Below are positions 34,401 to 43,904 of a stretch of 64,000 nucleotides of DNA, one piece after another. A model generated the notes under the pieces. The model was not told the origin of the DNA, did not search any database, and saw only the letters and a list, made by a program, of their open reading frames with translations. The stretch covers positions 906,564 through 970,563 of the forward strand of contig CABFPE010000229.1 in assembly GCA_900660155.1 (NCBI GenBank), read 5' to 3'. Every line of letters begins with the position of its first letter. The stretch's first letter is position 1. This DNA comes from Hofstenia miamia (taxonomy: Eukaryota > Xenacoelomorpha > Acoela > Hofsteniidae). The position numbers and the translations under genes were made by a program.

Positions 34401-35152
34401 AAATTAGTTGTTTCTCTCCATTGACAAGTCGCTTCATTGCTGGAGTGTTGAAAACCAGACAAGGTACTTTCTGAAAAGTTGAACAGCAATGCGTTCAACA
34501 TTAGTTGGAGCTATGAATTTAAGTGGAGAGCAGCTAAGAATTGTACGAAGTTGTAAATATTTGAATGTTATGTACCATAAAGAAAAGTATATGTATCTCC
34601 ACATCATTAACAAACAGTTTTTGCAGACAGTAACACGATTCAGCAGAGTGACACTTTCCGGTAAATCCTTGGTATGATTTTCAGTAATTATTGGGTCCGC
34701 TATGGACAAATCCCATAATAAATTTTGAAGCTTTGATATATGATGTTTTTTCGGCTGCTTATGAACATACCTGAGTCTCGGCCTCATCTTGAAAATCTTC
34801 ATTGAGGAAAAGAGGAGTGTCCGCTTTATACTATGTAAACTTATTTCAAGGTTCCTCCCTACTCCAGATTCGAATTCACGATAGTACATAGCGTACTATA
34901 TTTTAATTAATACAATTTTTTTCGAAAGAGCACAAAAAATACAGTTTTTCAATAAGGACATGTCGCGAGATTAGGCGTTGCAGTGCCAAGAAAATCCTCG
35001 AGTCCATTCACTTCCTTTGATGTTATTTAGAAAATTCTTTTGATATAACGTCTCATTATGAAAGTTTGCTTTGAAAGCATTGTACAACTTTTACATTACA
35101 TGTGCCAATTGATTTAAGAACTTGTATAAATTTGGATCATCTTACAATTTAT

Positions 35153-35218
<66 letters not shown>

Positions 35219-38200
35219 GTGGATTGTAGAAATAAAACACATGAAATATAATATTATGGTCGAAAATTTATTATGAACCGAAACAACAATCCTTTACAAT
35301 TAATTTTTTAAAATAATCCCCTTCATATGTTGACTGCAACTGGCCTTTAAATTATCCATTCTTTCGCGGCAATTTTCGATGACGCTTTCGAGAATTGCGA
35401 CTGAAATATCACGAATAACTCGCTCAATATTTACTTCCAATGCTTCAATCGTTCCTGGTTTATCCACATAGACTTTTGCTTTTACGTAGCCCCAAAGAAA
35501 ATAAAATTGCAATGGTATGATATCAAACGATCTTGGTGGCCAATTCACTGTGCCAAAGCGTCAAATTAGTTGCTCACCAAAATGATGTCCCAATAAGTCC
35601 ATTGTTACGCGCGCTGTGTGGCAAGTGGCACCGGCTTGTTGGAACCAAATATCGTGAAGACCATGTGCTTCAATTTGAGGTACCAAAAAGTCCGTTACTA
35701 TGGCGCGATAACGCTCGCCGTTGACCCTAATTTGTTGGCCGGCAGCGTTTTTGATCCACCAGTCCACAAAGCACACCAAACTGTTGTTTTGAATGGATGT
35801 AATGGATGCTCTTAATACACTACGGGTTGCTCTTCACCCCAAATACGGCAATTTTGCTAATTTACGTAGCCATTGAGCCAGAAGTGGGCCTCATCACTGA
35901 AAAAAATTGGCGCGGAAAAAACGGATTTTCTTGGATCCGGTGAGAAGCCCATTCACTGAACACACGACGCAAACAAAGGTCCGGCGGCTTTAATTCTTGC
36001 ACAAGCTATATTTTGTATGCCTTTAAACCCAAATCTTTTTTCAAAAATGAGCCAGGTTGTTGCATACCACAAGCCAAGTTGTTGAGAGCGGTGGCGAATC
36101 TATTCATCACGGTCTTCGGCTACGGTCGCAATATTTTCTACGCTGCAAGCTGCACATGGCCTACCAGATGACGGGACACGCCAGCAAGTTGCTGCCCTTT
36201 CAAATTTTTCGATTATTCTGCGAATTGTGGATTCTGAAGGTCGATTATGTGGACCATAAGGTGGGCGTAATTTGCGAAAAACTTCTTTCACAGAACGCTG
36301 ATTTTCATAGTACAATTGAACAATTTTTACACGTTGTTGTAGCATCTTTCCATGATGAATTGTAAGACAATAGTGAGTAAAAATGATGTATGAGTTTCAC
36401 AGAACTCGCGCGTGCCTGTCAGAAAATCCCTACTGGAAAAAATCGCTGGTTTTGAATCACCCGTTATAATCGTACTTGTGAGAAATTGAGACAGCAGCCT
36501 CTAATTTGTGAACGTGGAAATATACCTGTTAGAGCAATTCGCAATGCTTCTTCAATGTCGTTCATTATAAAGTTGGGATTGAAACCAGGACTTAACTTCG
36601 AAAATACTGCTTCATAACCTGCACGAGTTCGATTAGTCATTAAGACATAGATCAGAGACAAAATATAAATACATTCTTGCATTCATATTCAATTTTCCCA
36701 AAGGAACTCTGTGGACAAAATTAAATATAATTCACTTTCCAAATTTACTGAGACTTAAAATAGCAGTATTTTCGAGTTTTAAGAGTTTACTTCTTAATTC
36801 CAAATGAAGTGGAATTTCTCTAGTATCTAAAAAATCGTTTGAATTTAAACAGATGTAATTCACTTACTGTCAGGAATTGTTTTCATATTGCACTGGCGTT
36901 GACTGTACATGCCACTTTTCACATTCTGAAGAGATATTATCGCTTCAACATGAGAATTGTTACAAGCTGCTTAAAAAACTTCTTTCAAAGGCGTTTTAGA
37001 TGTTCTGATTTTGGTTTTCAAAGCAATCTGCAACCAGTGGATCTCAAGGTACAGGGTGTTCATTAAGTAATCGGACGATTTTATACGAATCTAATTCTTA
37101 AAAGTTTAAACATAACGTCAAGCATACATAACTTTTTAGATACTTTAGAATATGCGATTTTATATTTATGCAATTAAAATCCAATTAAAATGGTTGTTTA
37201 TGGTGTAAACATTATTTCTTGCAGACATAAGTATTTTAATGCGAAAACGTTAGTCCCGAAATTTTCATTGCTAAGCAAGTGTCCACACATTCATCGAAAC
37301 TTAGGAGTTATGCTGTTGATCGCGACCTCAATTGTTCATTCAATGAAGCGGGCATGCTGTTGCGATAGACCACATTCTTGAGATAGCTAAACAACTGAAA
37401 ATCGTTGGGGGCAAAATCTTGAGATCTTGGCGACCATTGTGGATCTTTGCTGATTAATCATGATAGGAAGATGGAATTGACAAGTTCCAAGGTAGCATTT
37501 GCTGTGTGCGGAGTCGCGTTGTCCTTTTGAAACCAGGCCGATGATAAGTCTACATTGCCTTCTTGCAAAGCTGGAAGAAATTCATTGTGGATAATGCTGT
37601 GATAGACGACTTGATCAATGTTTTGTGTCCGGTAGAATGACCCAATGATTTGTCTTTCTGAAATAGGCATCTAAATTGTCAGTTGCTCTGAATGTAAGGA
37701 TTTGGGCATCGACTCATGAGTATTTCCCGTGCCCCAAATGCGATAGTTTTGGCTATTGACAGCCATTCAACCAAAAATGCGCTTCGTCACTAAAGAAAAA
37801 TTTTGAAAGAAAGTTTTTATCATCTGATGCTTTCTCGCAGAATGAGATTCGTTGAATGTGGTCATTGGGCTGATGATGAAGTTGAACGCAGTAGGGATAC
37901 AATTTCAGCATTCGGCGACAGACGTGCACAAAAGATGTTGAGTGACCAACTTGCTTCGAGATTTGACGCAGAGACAATGACGGATTTTTTGGATAATTTC
38001 TCCAACTGTTTCCAAGCCCTTGTCATTTGTCGGCCTCCCAGATCGTGATGAGGCATTGGGACTGCCTATTTTATTGGTATCTGGCTATGGTGACCGTACT
38101 TTGTTGACCACTTTCTTTGCACCTCAGTTGAAGTTCGTCCATATTCAAAATAGAGTCCCACAGTTTCTACTCTCTCCAAGAGGCTTAACCTGCTCATAAT

Positions 38201-41122
38201 TGAATGTCGTTAGAAGTGAAAATGCACACTGCATGGAAAATCCTACTTTGCAGTTAAAAACTAAATCGCAGATTCTGAAGCATATGTAAAAATACATTTG
38301 CACGTTTTATATAAAAATTACAATGAGTAAGACGTTTTTAAAATCGTCCGGTAATTTAATGAACACCCTGCATTAAGGCAGAAAAGCATTACTGTCTGTG
38401 TACATGCATTGTATTTCAAAATTAGCTTTTTTTAATTTTGAAGTATACTGTACTCAGTGAAGTATTTCTCCACAATTTTGCCACGAGCATTGCAATTACG
38501 ATATGTTTATTTTAAATACAGAGTATCTACCTTTTTATAAAACACAATGTTGAGACAAAATTTCCAGTGTTAAGCGTATGTTTGCGCAATGATCATTGAT
38601 CAATTACTTCTTGCTATAGAACAAAGGCCTCTTATGGGTCTAAAATCTGTAGACTATCAGTAAACATAGCTTAACTAGTACATACAAAAAATATATTGTT
38701 TGTGTCATTTTCAGGTAGTATTGGGCGATTATAAAGTAACGCCACATTTAGTTTGCCAATTAAATAGTCAAAAAATCATAAAAGAAACAGTATTTTTATA
38801 TTTAAATGATACACAAAAACTTGGCATTTATGAATAAATATATAAATTTTACAAAAGATGTTCTGTATGATGACCGCCAGTAGTAATGTTCAGTTGTGAT
38901 CTTTTAAGAATATTGGAACATGAATTTAGCAATTTCCTGATTTATCTTTCTAATTGGATGGTTTTCGTAGATAAACATTGTTTTAATGCGCCCCACATCC
39001 AGAAATCAGCTGAGTTTAGATCAGGAGACCTGGCTGGCCAATTTTGATGGAAACATCTGCTTATAACATTTTCACTAAATATGTGTGTTGTGAATTCTTT
39101 AACTGGGTCTGCAATATGCTGTGGAGCACCAACCTGTTGAATTGTGATGTGTCTACTTCTCTGGTAGATGCTGTATCATATGAGTTTGTAACACTTCAAG
39201 ATAGCCGTATTGGTTCTCTGAATCACATATTACAAAGTTGCGATTTGACACATGTCCATTTAGATTAAAATGAGCCTCATCACTCCATGAAACATTTGGA
39301 AAAAAGTTATCACGTTCACCACGGATTAAGTGCTTGACCGCGCTTTATTTTATAAGGTTTAAGTTTAAAATGTTGACGCATAATTTTCCAAGCAGAACTT
39401 TGTGACATACCAAGAGAACGAGCAACTGTATTATGGGAGCTTGAGCATCCAAATCCAGACAAATTCTGCTGATTATTGATTTCATTTTTCACTTGGAGCA
39501 CTGTTTCGTCATCAAAAGATGGCCTTCCACACTTTGGCAAGTCGCAAGGGTGCCTTCTTTTTCGAATTTCTTCACTAACCGTGTAATTGTTGATAGGGAG
39601 AATGGGTCCTTTCTGAGTTGAAGAACATGCTCTTGTTTATATAATCGTGACTGAGCAATGAGACCTGTACTAACATTTTATTATTGCAATGCGAGTTTGC
39701 TTATCAAGACAAATCATTTTGGTAAAAAATGAATGCCAATTATGTGTGAATCTATTTATATAATAATTTTTGGAAATTCCAGTGTTACTAAAAGTAGCAG
39801 CCAATTAAAATTTTTGCGGTATTTATAATCACCCTGTATTAATAGAGATTTGAACAGTGCCATTAATCAGGAAAAAACTTGGGTAGAAATAAACAGTATG
39901 TAATCAATTTTCTACGGGAAAGGCATTATGAATTGTACGTTCCTGTTTAATTTCAAAATCACGTGTATTTTTGCATTCAATGATGTAATATTACTTGGAA
40001 TTTCGCTGAACTCACAAACTCGCTTAAAATAATTGAACTCAAACTTGACTCGAAAATTCTATTTGAAACTAGGGAGGAGACGACACCAAAAATTAAGACA
40101 TTATTGGAAAAGACACTATAGGAAGACAACATTAATAAAGTCGATGCTAAAAAATCTACCCATGTGCACTATCAATTTTGCGCATTACTTATTATTAAAA
40201 GCAGCATGTGACCAATCGATAAAGAAAAGCAATCGCGGTAGAACTGCTTGTTGAAGAAAAGCTCTGTCTATGGAATACAAAACACTTCACCGGAAGGTGG
40301 GTCAAAACTAGAAAAAGACGCCTTCGTGGACGCCAGAAAATCATAGATATCGGAATCGTGCACAAAACGCATATTTTTTTGTCACCAAAAATGCATACAT
40401 CATATTTTTAATGCATTCCAGGATGTTTAGCAGCATTATATGGCAGCTATGTCTCACAATTGTAATGAATTAGGTGTCTATGATCTTCATGTGTCAGCAA
40501 AAGGTATTTCATAATTAAATTTATCTGATAATTCAAATGTTATTTTGAATTCAAAACATTGAAACTTTGAAATATTCTAACACAGAAGCATATGCCATTC
40601 TAGATCATGTCATCCTGCCATGCCGAACGTTCTCGCAATCATAATGAAGTGTGGCAAATATTGACATCTTTAACTTTAATAACATACGCATTTAAAGAGT
40701 ACATCAAAATAGAAGATAAATTAAATCTGGAAAGCCCGATTACAAACAAACATTTGCTGGTTAAAATTTATTATCAACTATTAGAGGTAAAATAGTTACT
40801 GCCTTTTTGATAAATAAATGAAATCATTTTAAAGGAATATAAAAATAAAAGTTGTGAACAAAGTTGTAGGTCTGAACGCTACTTAACAAACCAAAATATA
40901 CTGTTTTTCAATTTCTCGTATGTTTTACAACCAGAAATTTGTGTTTAGATGATTGATTCCGTAAGTGAGAAAGAAATAATCACATGTGCTCAAAATTTGT
41001 TGAAGTCGAGCATATCTGTGGCTGCACTTGGAAAGCTCGACCACCTTCCATCACTGAAAGAAATTCAAACTGCATTAGCATACGGTGGAAAATTTCCCCG
41101 AAAAAATATCTTGGTTGCATAG
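25095..41122 (+). CDS. PMPCA: mitochondrial-processing peptidase subunit alpha (six exons, 5' exon missing)
   Basis: Exons 25095-25422, 25470-25661, 30338-30549, 30605-31004, 32306-32491 and 40949-41122 join with matching phases into about 497 codons ending in TAG. The product is the non-catalytic alpha subunit of the matrix peptidase that removes targeting presequences. Early residues TTLDNGLVAASQNLAGPFCT and HFLEKLAF carry the degenerate site of the alpha subunit, which has HFLEK where the catalytic beta subunit has HFLEH. The glycine-rich substrate-binding loop GGGGSFSAGGPGKGM is intact, followed by YSRLYLNVLNKHHW. The C-terminal half contains ETRPVIFEDIARQ and VAALG. All exons lack internal stops. 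The last intron is 8457 bp and the third 4676 bp, both full of transposons, while the others are 47, 55 and 1301 bp. Confidence 0.95.
25470..25661 (+). CDS. PMPCA: PMPCA exon
   Basis: 64 codons, phase 0 at both ends, preceded by a 47-bp intron. It encodes IGRDIALYAMSVKSSNLDPA and ELETARQAVLFDLRDQ, corresponding to the M16 segment after the inactive metal site. Confidence 0.92.
25662..26676 (+). other. PMPCA intron, part before the hAT insertion
   Basis: AT-rich sequence with chance frames only (25699-25884, 26070-26273). No repeat ends are seen until the hAT target site at 26669. Confidence 0.5.
28114..28691. mobile_element. PIF/Harbinger-type MITE, 578 bp, nested in hAT
   Basis: Perfectly inverted ends AGGTGTGTTCCCACTATCGA are followed by CTTTTATCA in both orientations, flanked by TTA on each side (28111-28113 and 28692-28694). 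A 3-bp TTA/TAA duplication is the PIF/Harbinger hallmark. The interior is non-coding and dominated by repeated copies of the inner end sequence GATAAAAGTCGATAGT. The perfect ends imply that this insertion is younger than the hAT it interrupts. Confidence 0.88.
28160..28344 (+). repeat. 81-bp tandem repeat, 2.3 copies, inside the MITE
   Basis: Units begin at 28160, 28241 and 28322 (partial), each starting GATAAAAGTCGATAGTCTGA. The first two units look identical over 81 bp. The spacing of 81 bases keeps one frame open on each strand, which produces spurious repetitive reading frames here. Confidence 0.9.
29243..30337 (+). other. PMPCA intron, part after the hAT insertion
   Basis: No gene is present. 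It includes a possible Tc1/pogo-type MITE at about 29725-30172, listed separately. Confidence 0.45.
29725..30172. mobile_element. possible pogo/Tc1-type MITE
   Basis: The right side, read on the minus strand from 30172, begins ACAGTACAATTGCTTTATTA and then CGACCTCTTATAACGAACA. The left side begins ATACAGCTTTATAATACCC. Repeated GTTATAA motifs through the interior are typical of pogo/Tigger-derived MITEs. The left end matches the right only loosely, so the boundaries are approximate. Confidence 0.45.
30338..30549 (+). CDS. PMPCA: PMPCA exon
   Basis: Encodes VVLEDMVHQAAYRNNTLGFS and the conserved YYVPSRITIAGVGMHHEDL. It ends two bases into a Lys codon (AA/GTATGC), completed by the next exon. 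The preceding intron of 4676 bp hosts the hAT element. Confidence 0.93.
30605..31004 (+). CDS. PMPCA: PMPCA exon with glycine-rich loop
   Basis: Encodes AQYTGGLFKIERDM, PELTHVMLGFES, the invariant GGGGSFSAGGPGKGM and FTIQASAHPTQLRDLLQ. It begins with the third base of the split Lys codon after a 55-bp intron and ends in phase 0. Confidence 0.95.
31005..32305 (+). other. PMPCA intron with one small MITE
   Basis: A 1301-bp intron. Apart from the hAT-type MITE at 31527-31702 I see no structure. The frames at 31270-31597 are chance frames around that MITE. Confidence 0.5.
31527..31702. mobile_element. hAT-type MITE, 176 bp
   Basis: The left end CAGTGATGGCGGAAGGAA pairs with the right end, which reads TAGTAGTGGCGCAAGTGG on the minus strand. 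The flanks cattaagg (31519-31526) and cattaaga (31703-31710) are an 8-bp duplication with one mismatch. The ends resemble those of the MITEs at 47441 and 62534. Confidence 0.7.
32306..32491 (+). CDS. PMPCA: PMPCA exon
   Basis: 62 codons in phase 0, TTTTAG acceptor and GAG/GTATTT donor. It encodes IELIRAKRQLQSQLLTNLET and RPVIFEDIARQMIQTGKRQ. Confidence 0.94.
32492..33873 (+). other. PMPCA last intron, first part
   Basis: Contains a pyrimidine-rich low-complexity stretch (32790-32940, many CTTCCTCACTC-like words) that opens meaningless frames. Otherwise it is AT-rich without recognised content. Confidence 0.45.
33874..34830 (-). other. unidentified antisense coding-like block inside the PMPCA intron
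   Basis: Two minus-strand pieces look like true exons. 34830-34771 encodes YKADTPLFLNEDFQDEAETQ between an AG and a GTATGT. 34035-33874 encodes ANTEAQIEVLLMKDTNIDLR, ELTIEELSEDLNANPEFETT and a tail ending NDVA-stop, preceded by the acceptor-like CCTTCAG. Between them the frame 34740-34440 is open and protein-like (LQNLLWDLSIADPIITENHT, KDLPESVTLLNRVTVCKNCL). The texture is of coding DNA that is spliced or partly decayed. I do not recognise the family. It could be a nested gene, an aged transposase, or a retroposed fragment. Confidence 0.35.
34831..35152 (-). other. possible MULE transposase C-terminal scrap
   Basis: The minus-strand reading around 35130-35060 (PNLYKFLNQLAHVM, then KLYNAFKANFHNETLYQKN) loosely resembles the end of FLYWCH/MULE-type transposases (hP..wkFi..L). 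It would fit with the MULE piece at 36682-36464 if the mariner at 35214-36465 inserted between them. Confidence 0.3.
35153..35213. repeat. (TA)n microsatellite
   Basis: About 60 bp of TA repeats with one TG interruption lie directly against the left end of the mariner element, which inserts at TA. Confidence 0.9.
35214..36465 (-). mobile_element. Tc1/mariner transposon A in the PMPCA intron
   Basis: About 1.25 kb. The right end, read on the minus strand, is TATAACGGGTGATTCAAAAC and the left end is TATAAAAGGTGGATTGTAG, so the ends are only partly matched. The transposase runs through the full length on the minus strand: an HTH start MLQQRVKIVQLYYENQRSVK with the GPHNRPSESTIRRIIEKF helix (36345-36100), FWLNGYVN, then VNGERYRAIVTDFLVPQIEA with WFQQAGATCHTA (35779-35561). 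The C-terminus is WPPRSFDIIPLQFYFLWGYV (35548-35300). The second catalytic Asp motif (DGATCHT) is altered to AGATCHT, and there are frame breaks, so it is inactive. Confidence 0.85.
36464..36682 (-). pseudogene. MULE (FLYWCH-type) transposase fragment
   Basis: The minus-strand frame reads YVLMTNRTRAGYEAVFSKLS, then NPNFIMNDIEEALRIALTGI and FPRSQIRGCCLNFSQ. This follows the MULE transposase pattern (P..Y.LL.nr....Y..lf..l......P...m.DfE.A...A....FP...i.GC.fH..Q), where D, E and C..H are catalytic or conserved. Here the final H is replaced by N. The end of mariner A abuts this fragment, suggesting that the mariner inserted into the MULE. Confidence 0.6.
37052..38370 (-). mobile_element. Tc1/mariner transposon B in the PMPCA intron
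   Basis: 1319 bp with clear inverted ends CAGGGTGTTCATTAAGTAAT and, from the right on the minus strand, CAGGGTGTTCATTAAATTAC, continuing CGGACGATTT. The left flank is TA; the right flank has drifted. On the minus strand a decayed transposase shows an HTH part (about 38056-37862, with LEASWSLNIFCARLSPNAE), then FFSDEAHFWLNGCQ near 37760. Further on, WFQKDNATPHTANATLELVN carries the catalytic D in KDNATPHTA (37670-37458). Several frame breaks are present. Confidence 0.9.
38721..39836 (-). mobile_element. Tc1/mariner transposon C in the PMPCA intron
   Basis: 1116 bp, TA on each side, with ends TTGGGCGATTATAAAGTAAC and, from the right on the minus strand, CAGGGTGATTATAAATACCG. The minus-strand frame 39540-39316 (MPKCGRPSFDDETVLQVKNE ... 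HNTVARSLGMSQSSAWKIMR) is the paired-type HTH. Further pieces include WSDEAHFNLNGHVSNRNF near 39290-39230 and NWPARSPDLNSADFWMWGAL near 39040-38980. Three families of this superfamily (A, B and C) lie within 4.6 kb. Confidence 0.85.
39837..40948 (+). other. PMPCA last intron, final part
   Basis: Frames at 40033-40254 and 40607-40795 show no family resemblance. I see no repeat ends. Confidence 0.45.
40949..41122 (+). CDS. PMPCA: PMPCA last exon
   Basis: Encodes MIDSVSEKEIITCAQNLLKS, then SISVAALGKLDHLPSLKEIQ and a basic tail before TAG. It joins in phase to the exon ending KAFIE and aligns with the usual PMPCA C-terminus (...AALGDL..LP.YE.IQ.AL). Confidence 0.93.
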   Translation: MIDSVSEKEIITCAQNLLKSSISVAALGKLDHLPSLKEIQTALAYGGKFPRKNILVA

Positions 41123-41137
41123 GTTCAATAATTTATA

Positions 41138-41143
41138 AATAAA
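41138..41143 (+). terminator. PMPCA polyadenylation signal AATAAA
   Basis: AATAAA lies 15 bases after the TAG stop, the first such hexamer downstream, implying a very short 3' UTR. T-rich sequence follows. Confidence 0.55.
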
Positions 41144-42074
41144 CCATTTCTTTTAGTTATTTTGCTTTAAAGCTCAGCCGCTTTGACCGGCCGGTATTTT
41201 TCAAAAATATTAAATTTTATATTTTCTATTAAGTTTGTGTTCAATAAACATGTACTGAAACTGAAATGTATTTTTAAATGTGGAATTTGCCGAAGTGATT
41301 ACTGCTATCGCATTTTCAAAGTTGATAAATCAATCAAAAGTTTTATTTTAACCTTTCTCTTACACATGTTTGGAATGAGTTCTGAAGACTGTAGGTATAG
41401 CCAAGCCAACTGGTATCAGCTGGTTAGCATTGTCGTATTGTTTATCGGTTGTCGTTATCATTTTACTTTATTGACTGCGGGGGTACAATTTGCGGAAATA
41501 TAAAATTACTCAAATGAAAATGTATTCAGACTATCGATTTTTATCTGCTGCTTTTTATTTAAGTTCATTTATTTGACTGATTTTTGTACACAATTATCAA
41601 TGTTCAGCAGATTTTTTGTCAGAAATTCAAGTAGTTGAAATCACAAGCGTAGATAATGGGGATGGGAAAATTCCTCCCTCAAGAATTACAAGATTATAAT
41701 GAAGTTTATGATTAAAACTTAAAAATATTTTACAATTGAAATATCATTGCTTATTTGTAAATAAAAAGTTTCTCCGATGACTTGGTTTCAAATTCAACAA
41801 ATTTTAGGGCTTGAACAGCCGCTTATTTTGACGAATTTTCTAAAACCAATGCAAGTATATTTTAAAATTTCGCTGAGTGAAGTAATCTGCATTTGTAATT
41901 CCAATAAAATTTCGTGAACAAAACTATTTTCTGACAGGAATTTCTCAATCTTACATTGGCACTTGTGCTGAAGTGATTATACAAATGTAATGTAACGCAA
42001 AATCTTGGCACGACTTGCTTTAAATAATACTTTTAACTGTTTAACTGCCATGGGGTATCTGGGTACCTCACTTA
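41144..42074. other. intergenic region after PMPCA
   Basis: A 106-codon + frame at 41183-41503 is open but has no recognisable motif and the amino-acid bias of random AT-rich DNA. Nothing else is seen. Confidence 0.4.
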
Positions 42075-42357
42075 AGGACCAGTTCTTGGACCAATAATAT
42101 TTAACATTTTTTGTTAATGACATAAGAGATTCTGTAAATCAATGGAAATTAATACAATATGCCGATGACACAAGTTGTGAAATGTCTTGTGTTAAGAAGT
42201 GGTTTAACAATAATCAGTTAAATCTTAACAAAACTAAGTTTATTCTGTTGAAAAATTATAGTTCTTCAAAGTTTGTTCACAGCATTAATTTTGATGGACG
42301 TAACATAAAGGAATCATTTACAGCTAAATACATGGGTGTAGATATAAAATTTCTTTG
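42075..42357 (+). pseudogene. LINE reverse transcriptase fragment
   Basis: GPVLGPIIFNI is followed, with a frame change, by VNDIRDSV and LIQYADDTSCEMSC (the YADD catalytic box). The usual spacer of about 20 residues is shortened, and then come VKKWFNNNQLNLNKTKFILL and FTAKYMGVDI. This is the CR1/Jockey-type RT palm-to-thumb region. No endonuclease or tail is attached. Confidence 0.75.
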
Positions 42358-42440
42358 AATTTCAAGAATTTTCTTGAAACAACAATTAGAATGTTTTTAT
42401 TTTTATCCCGAACTCAAAATTGTAAAAAACTATTCCAAAA

Positions 42441-43300
42441 AACATGTTAAATAAATGATGCGTTTCTTTTTTTAATTCATATATAAACTCAAGAATTTTG
42501 AATATTTTGATTGACATTATAATTGATATATAAGTTGCAAAAATTCAGAGGAGTCAATTACAAGACCTGGATTTGTTTCAATATATGCAAGTGATATTTT
42601 TCTTAGCTGCTAACTATGTGTCAAATTGTTAATATTACAAATAATTTACGATTGCTTCATTAAGACTTTACGACTTTAATCACGATTTCAGCAATATGGT
42701 TACAATTAAATTTACTGTTGTTTAATTTTCGTGATTTAGTTTGGTTTGTTTTTGGTTTAGTAATATTGAAATGTTTTTAATTGTAACAGCCAATAATGAT
42801 AAACCATATTGATTAAAATTTTTCCCATTAGGTGCACATCATCTTTCTTTAAACAAGTTACAAATTACTTTCTTTAAAAAAGTTCTTTATATTGTTAATA
42901 ATTTTGCAGTAGTATATGAAATTACTTGCAACTGTGGTTCACAATACATGGGAAAGACTTCAAGAAATTTACAATCAAGAATTAAAGAACACAAAAATCA
43001 ATCGATCATCTCTGATCATTTAAAGAACTGTGATATGAAATTTACATATAAAACTTTATCCAAGGCAATTGATAATTTTCAACTAAGCATCATTGAATCA
43101 ATTTATATAGAATTTAAGGAACCAAGCGTAAACAAAAAAGATGAATATAAATTTACCGAAAATAATATAAAAAATTTGATGAATATTTTTAAATTTTATA
43201 GTGGGAAACTTTTTGACAATGGCAGCGGCGTGCCGAAACATGTTAAATAAATTGTGCGTTTCTTGTTTAATATCATACATAAACTCAATAATTGTGAAAC
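42441..43300 (+). mobile_element. Penelope-like element fragment with a repeated terminal segment
   Basis: About 60 bases at 42441-42500 (AACATGTTAAATAAATGATG...) recur at 43237-43297 (AACATGTTAAATAAATTGTG...) in direct orientation. Between them is a GIY-YIG frame. Direct terminal repeats around or after the coding region are a known habit of Penelope-like elements. The RT part is missing. Broken copy. Confidence 0.5.
42907..43249 (+). pseudogene. GIY-YIG endonuclease domain of a Penelope-like element
   Basis: The frame is open from before 42907 (VVYEITCNCGSQYMGKTSRN) and continues LQSRIKEHKNQ...DHLKNCDMKF to TAA at 43247-43249. It has the Penelope pattern: Y.I.C.CG..Y.GkT.R.l..R..EH, then H...C. 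In this position YMG replaces YIG. The annotated ATG at 42948 falls inside the domain, so the true start is upstream. Confidence 0.7.
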
Positions 43301-43469
43301 AAAGATATAGATGACGCTCAGGTAAGCATATCTGTTTATAAGCTTATTCACCATGATCATAATCAAAATAATTCTGAAAAGCAATCTGGTGAAGGTGTCT
43401 GTATTTTTTCTATCTGGTGATATGAAATGGATTCCTATTTTCTGTTTGAATCTTATTTTTATGTTCCCC

Positions 43470-43590
43470 GCGATTCAGTCGAGGAGAAAAACTAGCTAAC
43501 CATCTAATTTCTGGAATTGAAGAAATAAATATATCACATTCAAATAAGCGGATCATTGTCTGTGGCTATTTCAATGATTTTGATGTTTGA
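43470..43590 (+). pseudogene. LINE endonuclease (EEP) scrap
   Basis: The + reading RGEKLANHLISGIEEINISH and SNKRIIVCGYFNDFDV matches the LINE apurinic-type endonuclease strand IIVCGDFN, with Asp changed to Tyr. It is unrelated in frame to the intact LINE that starts 300 bp downstream and is probably an older copy or a 5' relic. Confidence 0.5.
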
Positions 43591-43904
43591 AATATCTGCA
43601 GTGAAGCAGGATTAAGAATGGAGAAAAATTTACCAACTCAGAAAATCAAAGCCTTAAATACCACAATCAAATTGAACAAAAAGCGAAATTTCGGGATCAA
43701 AGATTCAAATATAGGCGTCTTGTGGAGTTTCAACTACAATGTTTTGACTTCTTGGTTGGTATTTATACCACCAAGGACTTACAGCTGACTACTCCTCTAA
43801 CAAAGTCTAAAGCTGGCAACAATTGCTATTTGTTATTCTTGAAAATACCAAGACACGATGTAAGAAATGATCCTTAAGGCTAAGCGCGCACTGTTGATTT
43901 TTTA

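Noticed and set aside
36057-36365. 102-codon + frame
   Set aside because: Antisense shadow of the mariner A transposase HTH region.
41183-41503. 106-codon open frame downstream of PMPCA
   Set aside because: No motif, AT-driven amino-acid content, and no splice or polyadenylation context.
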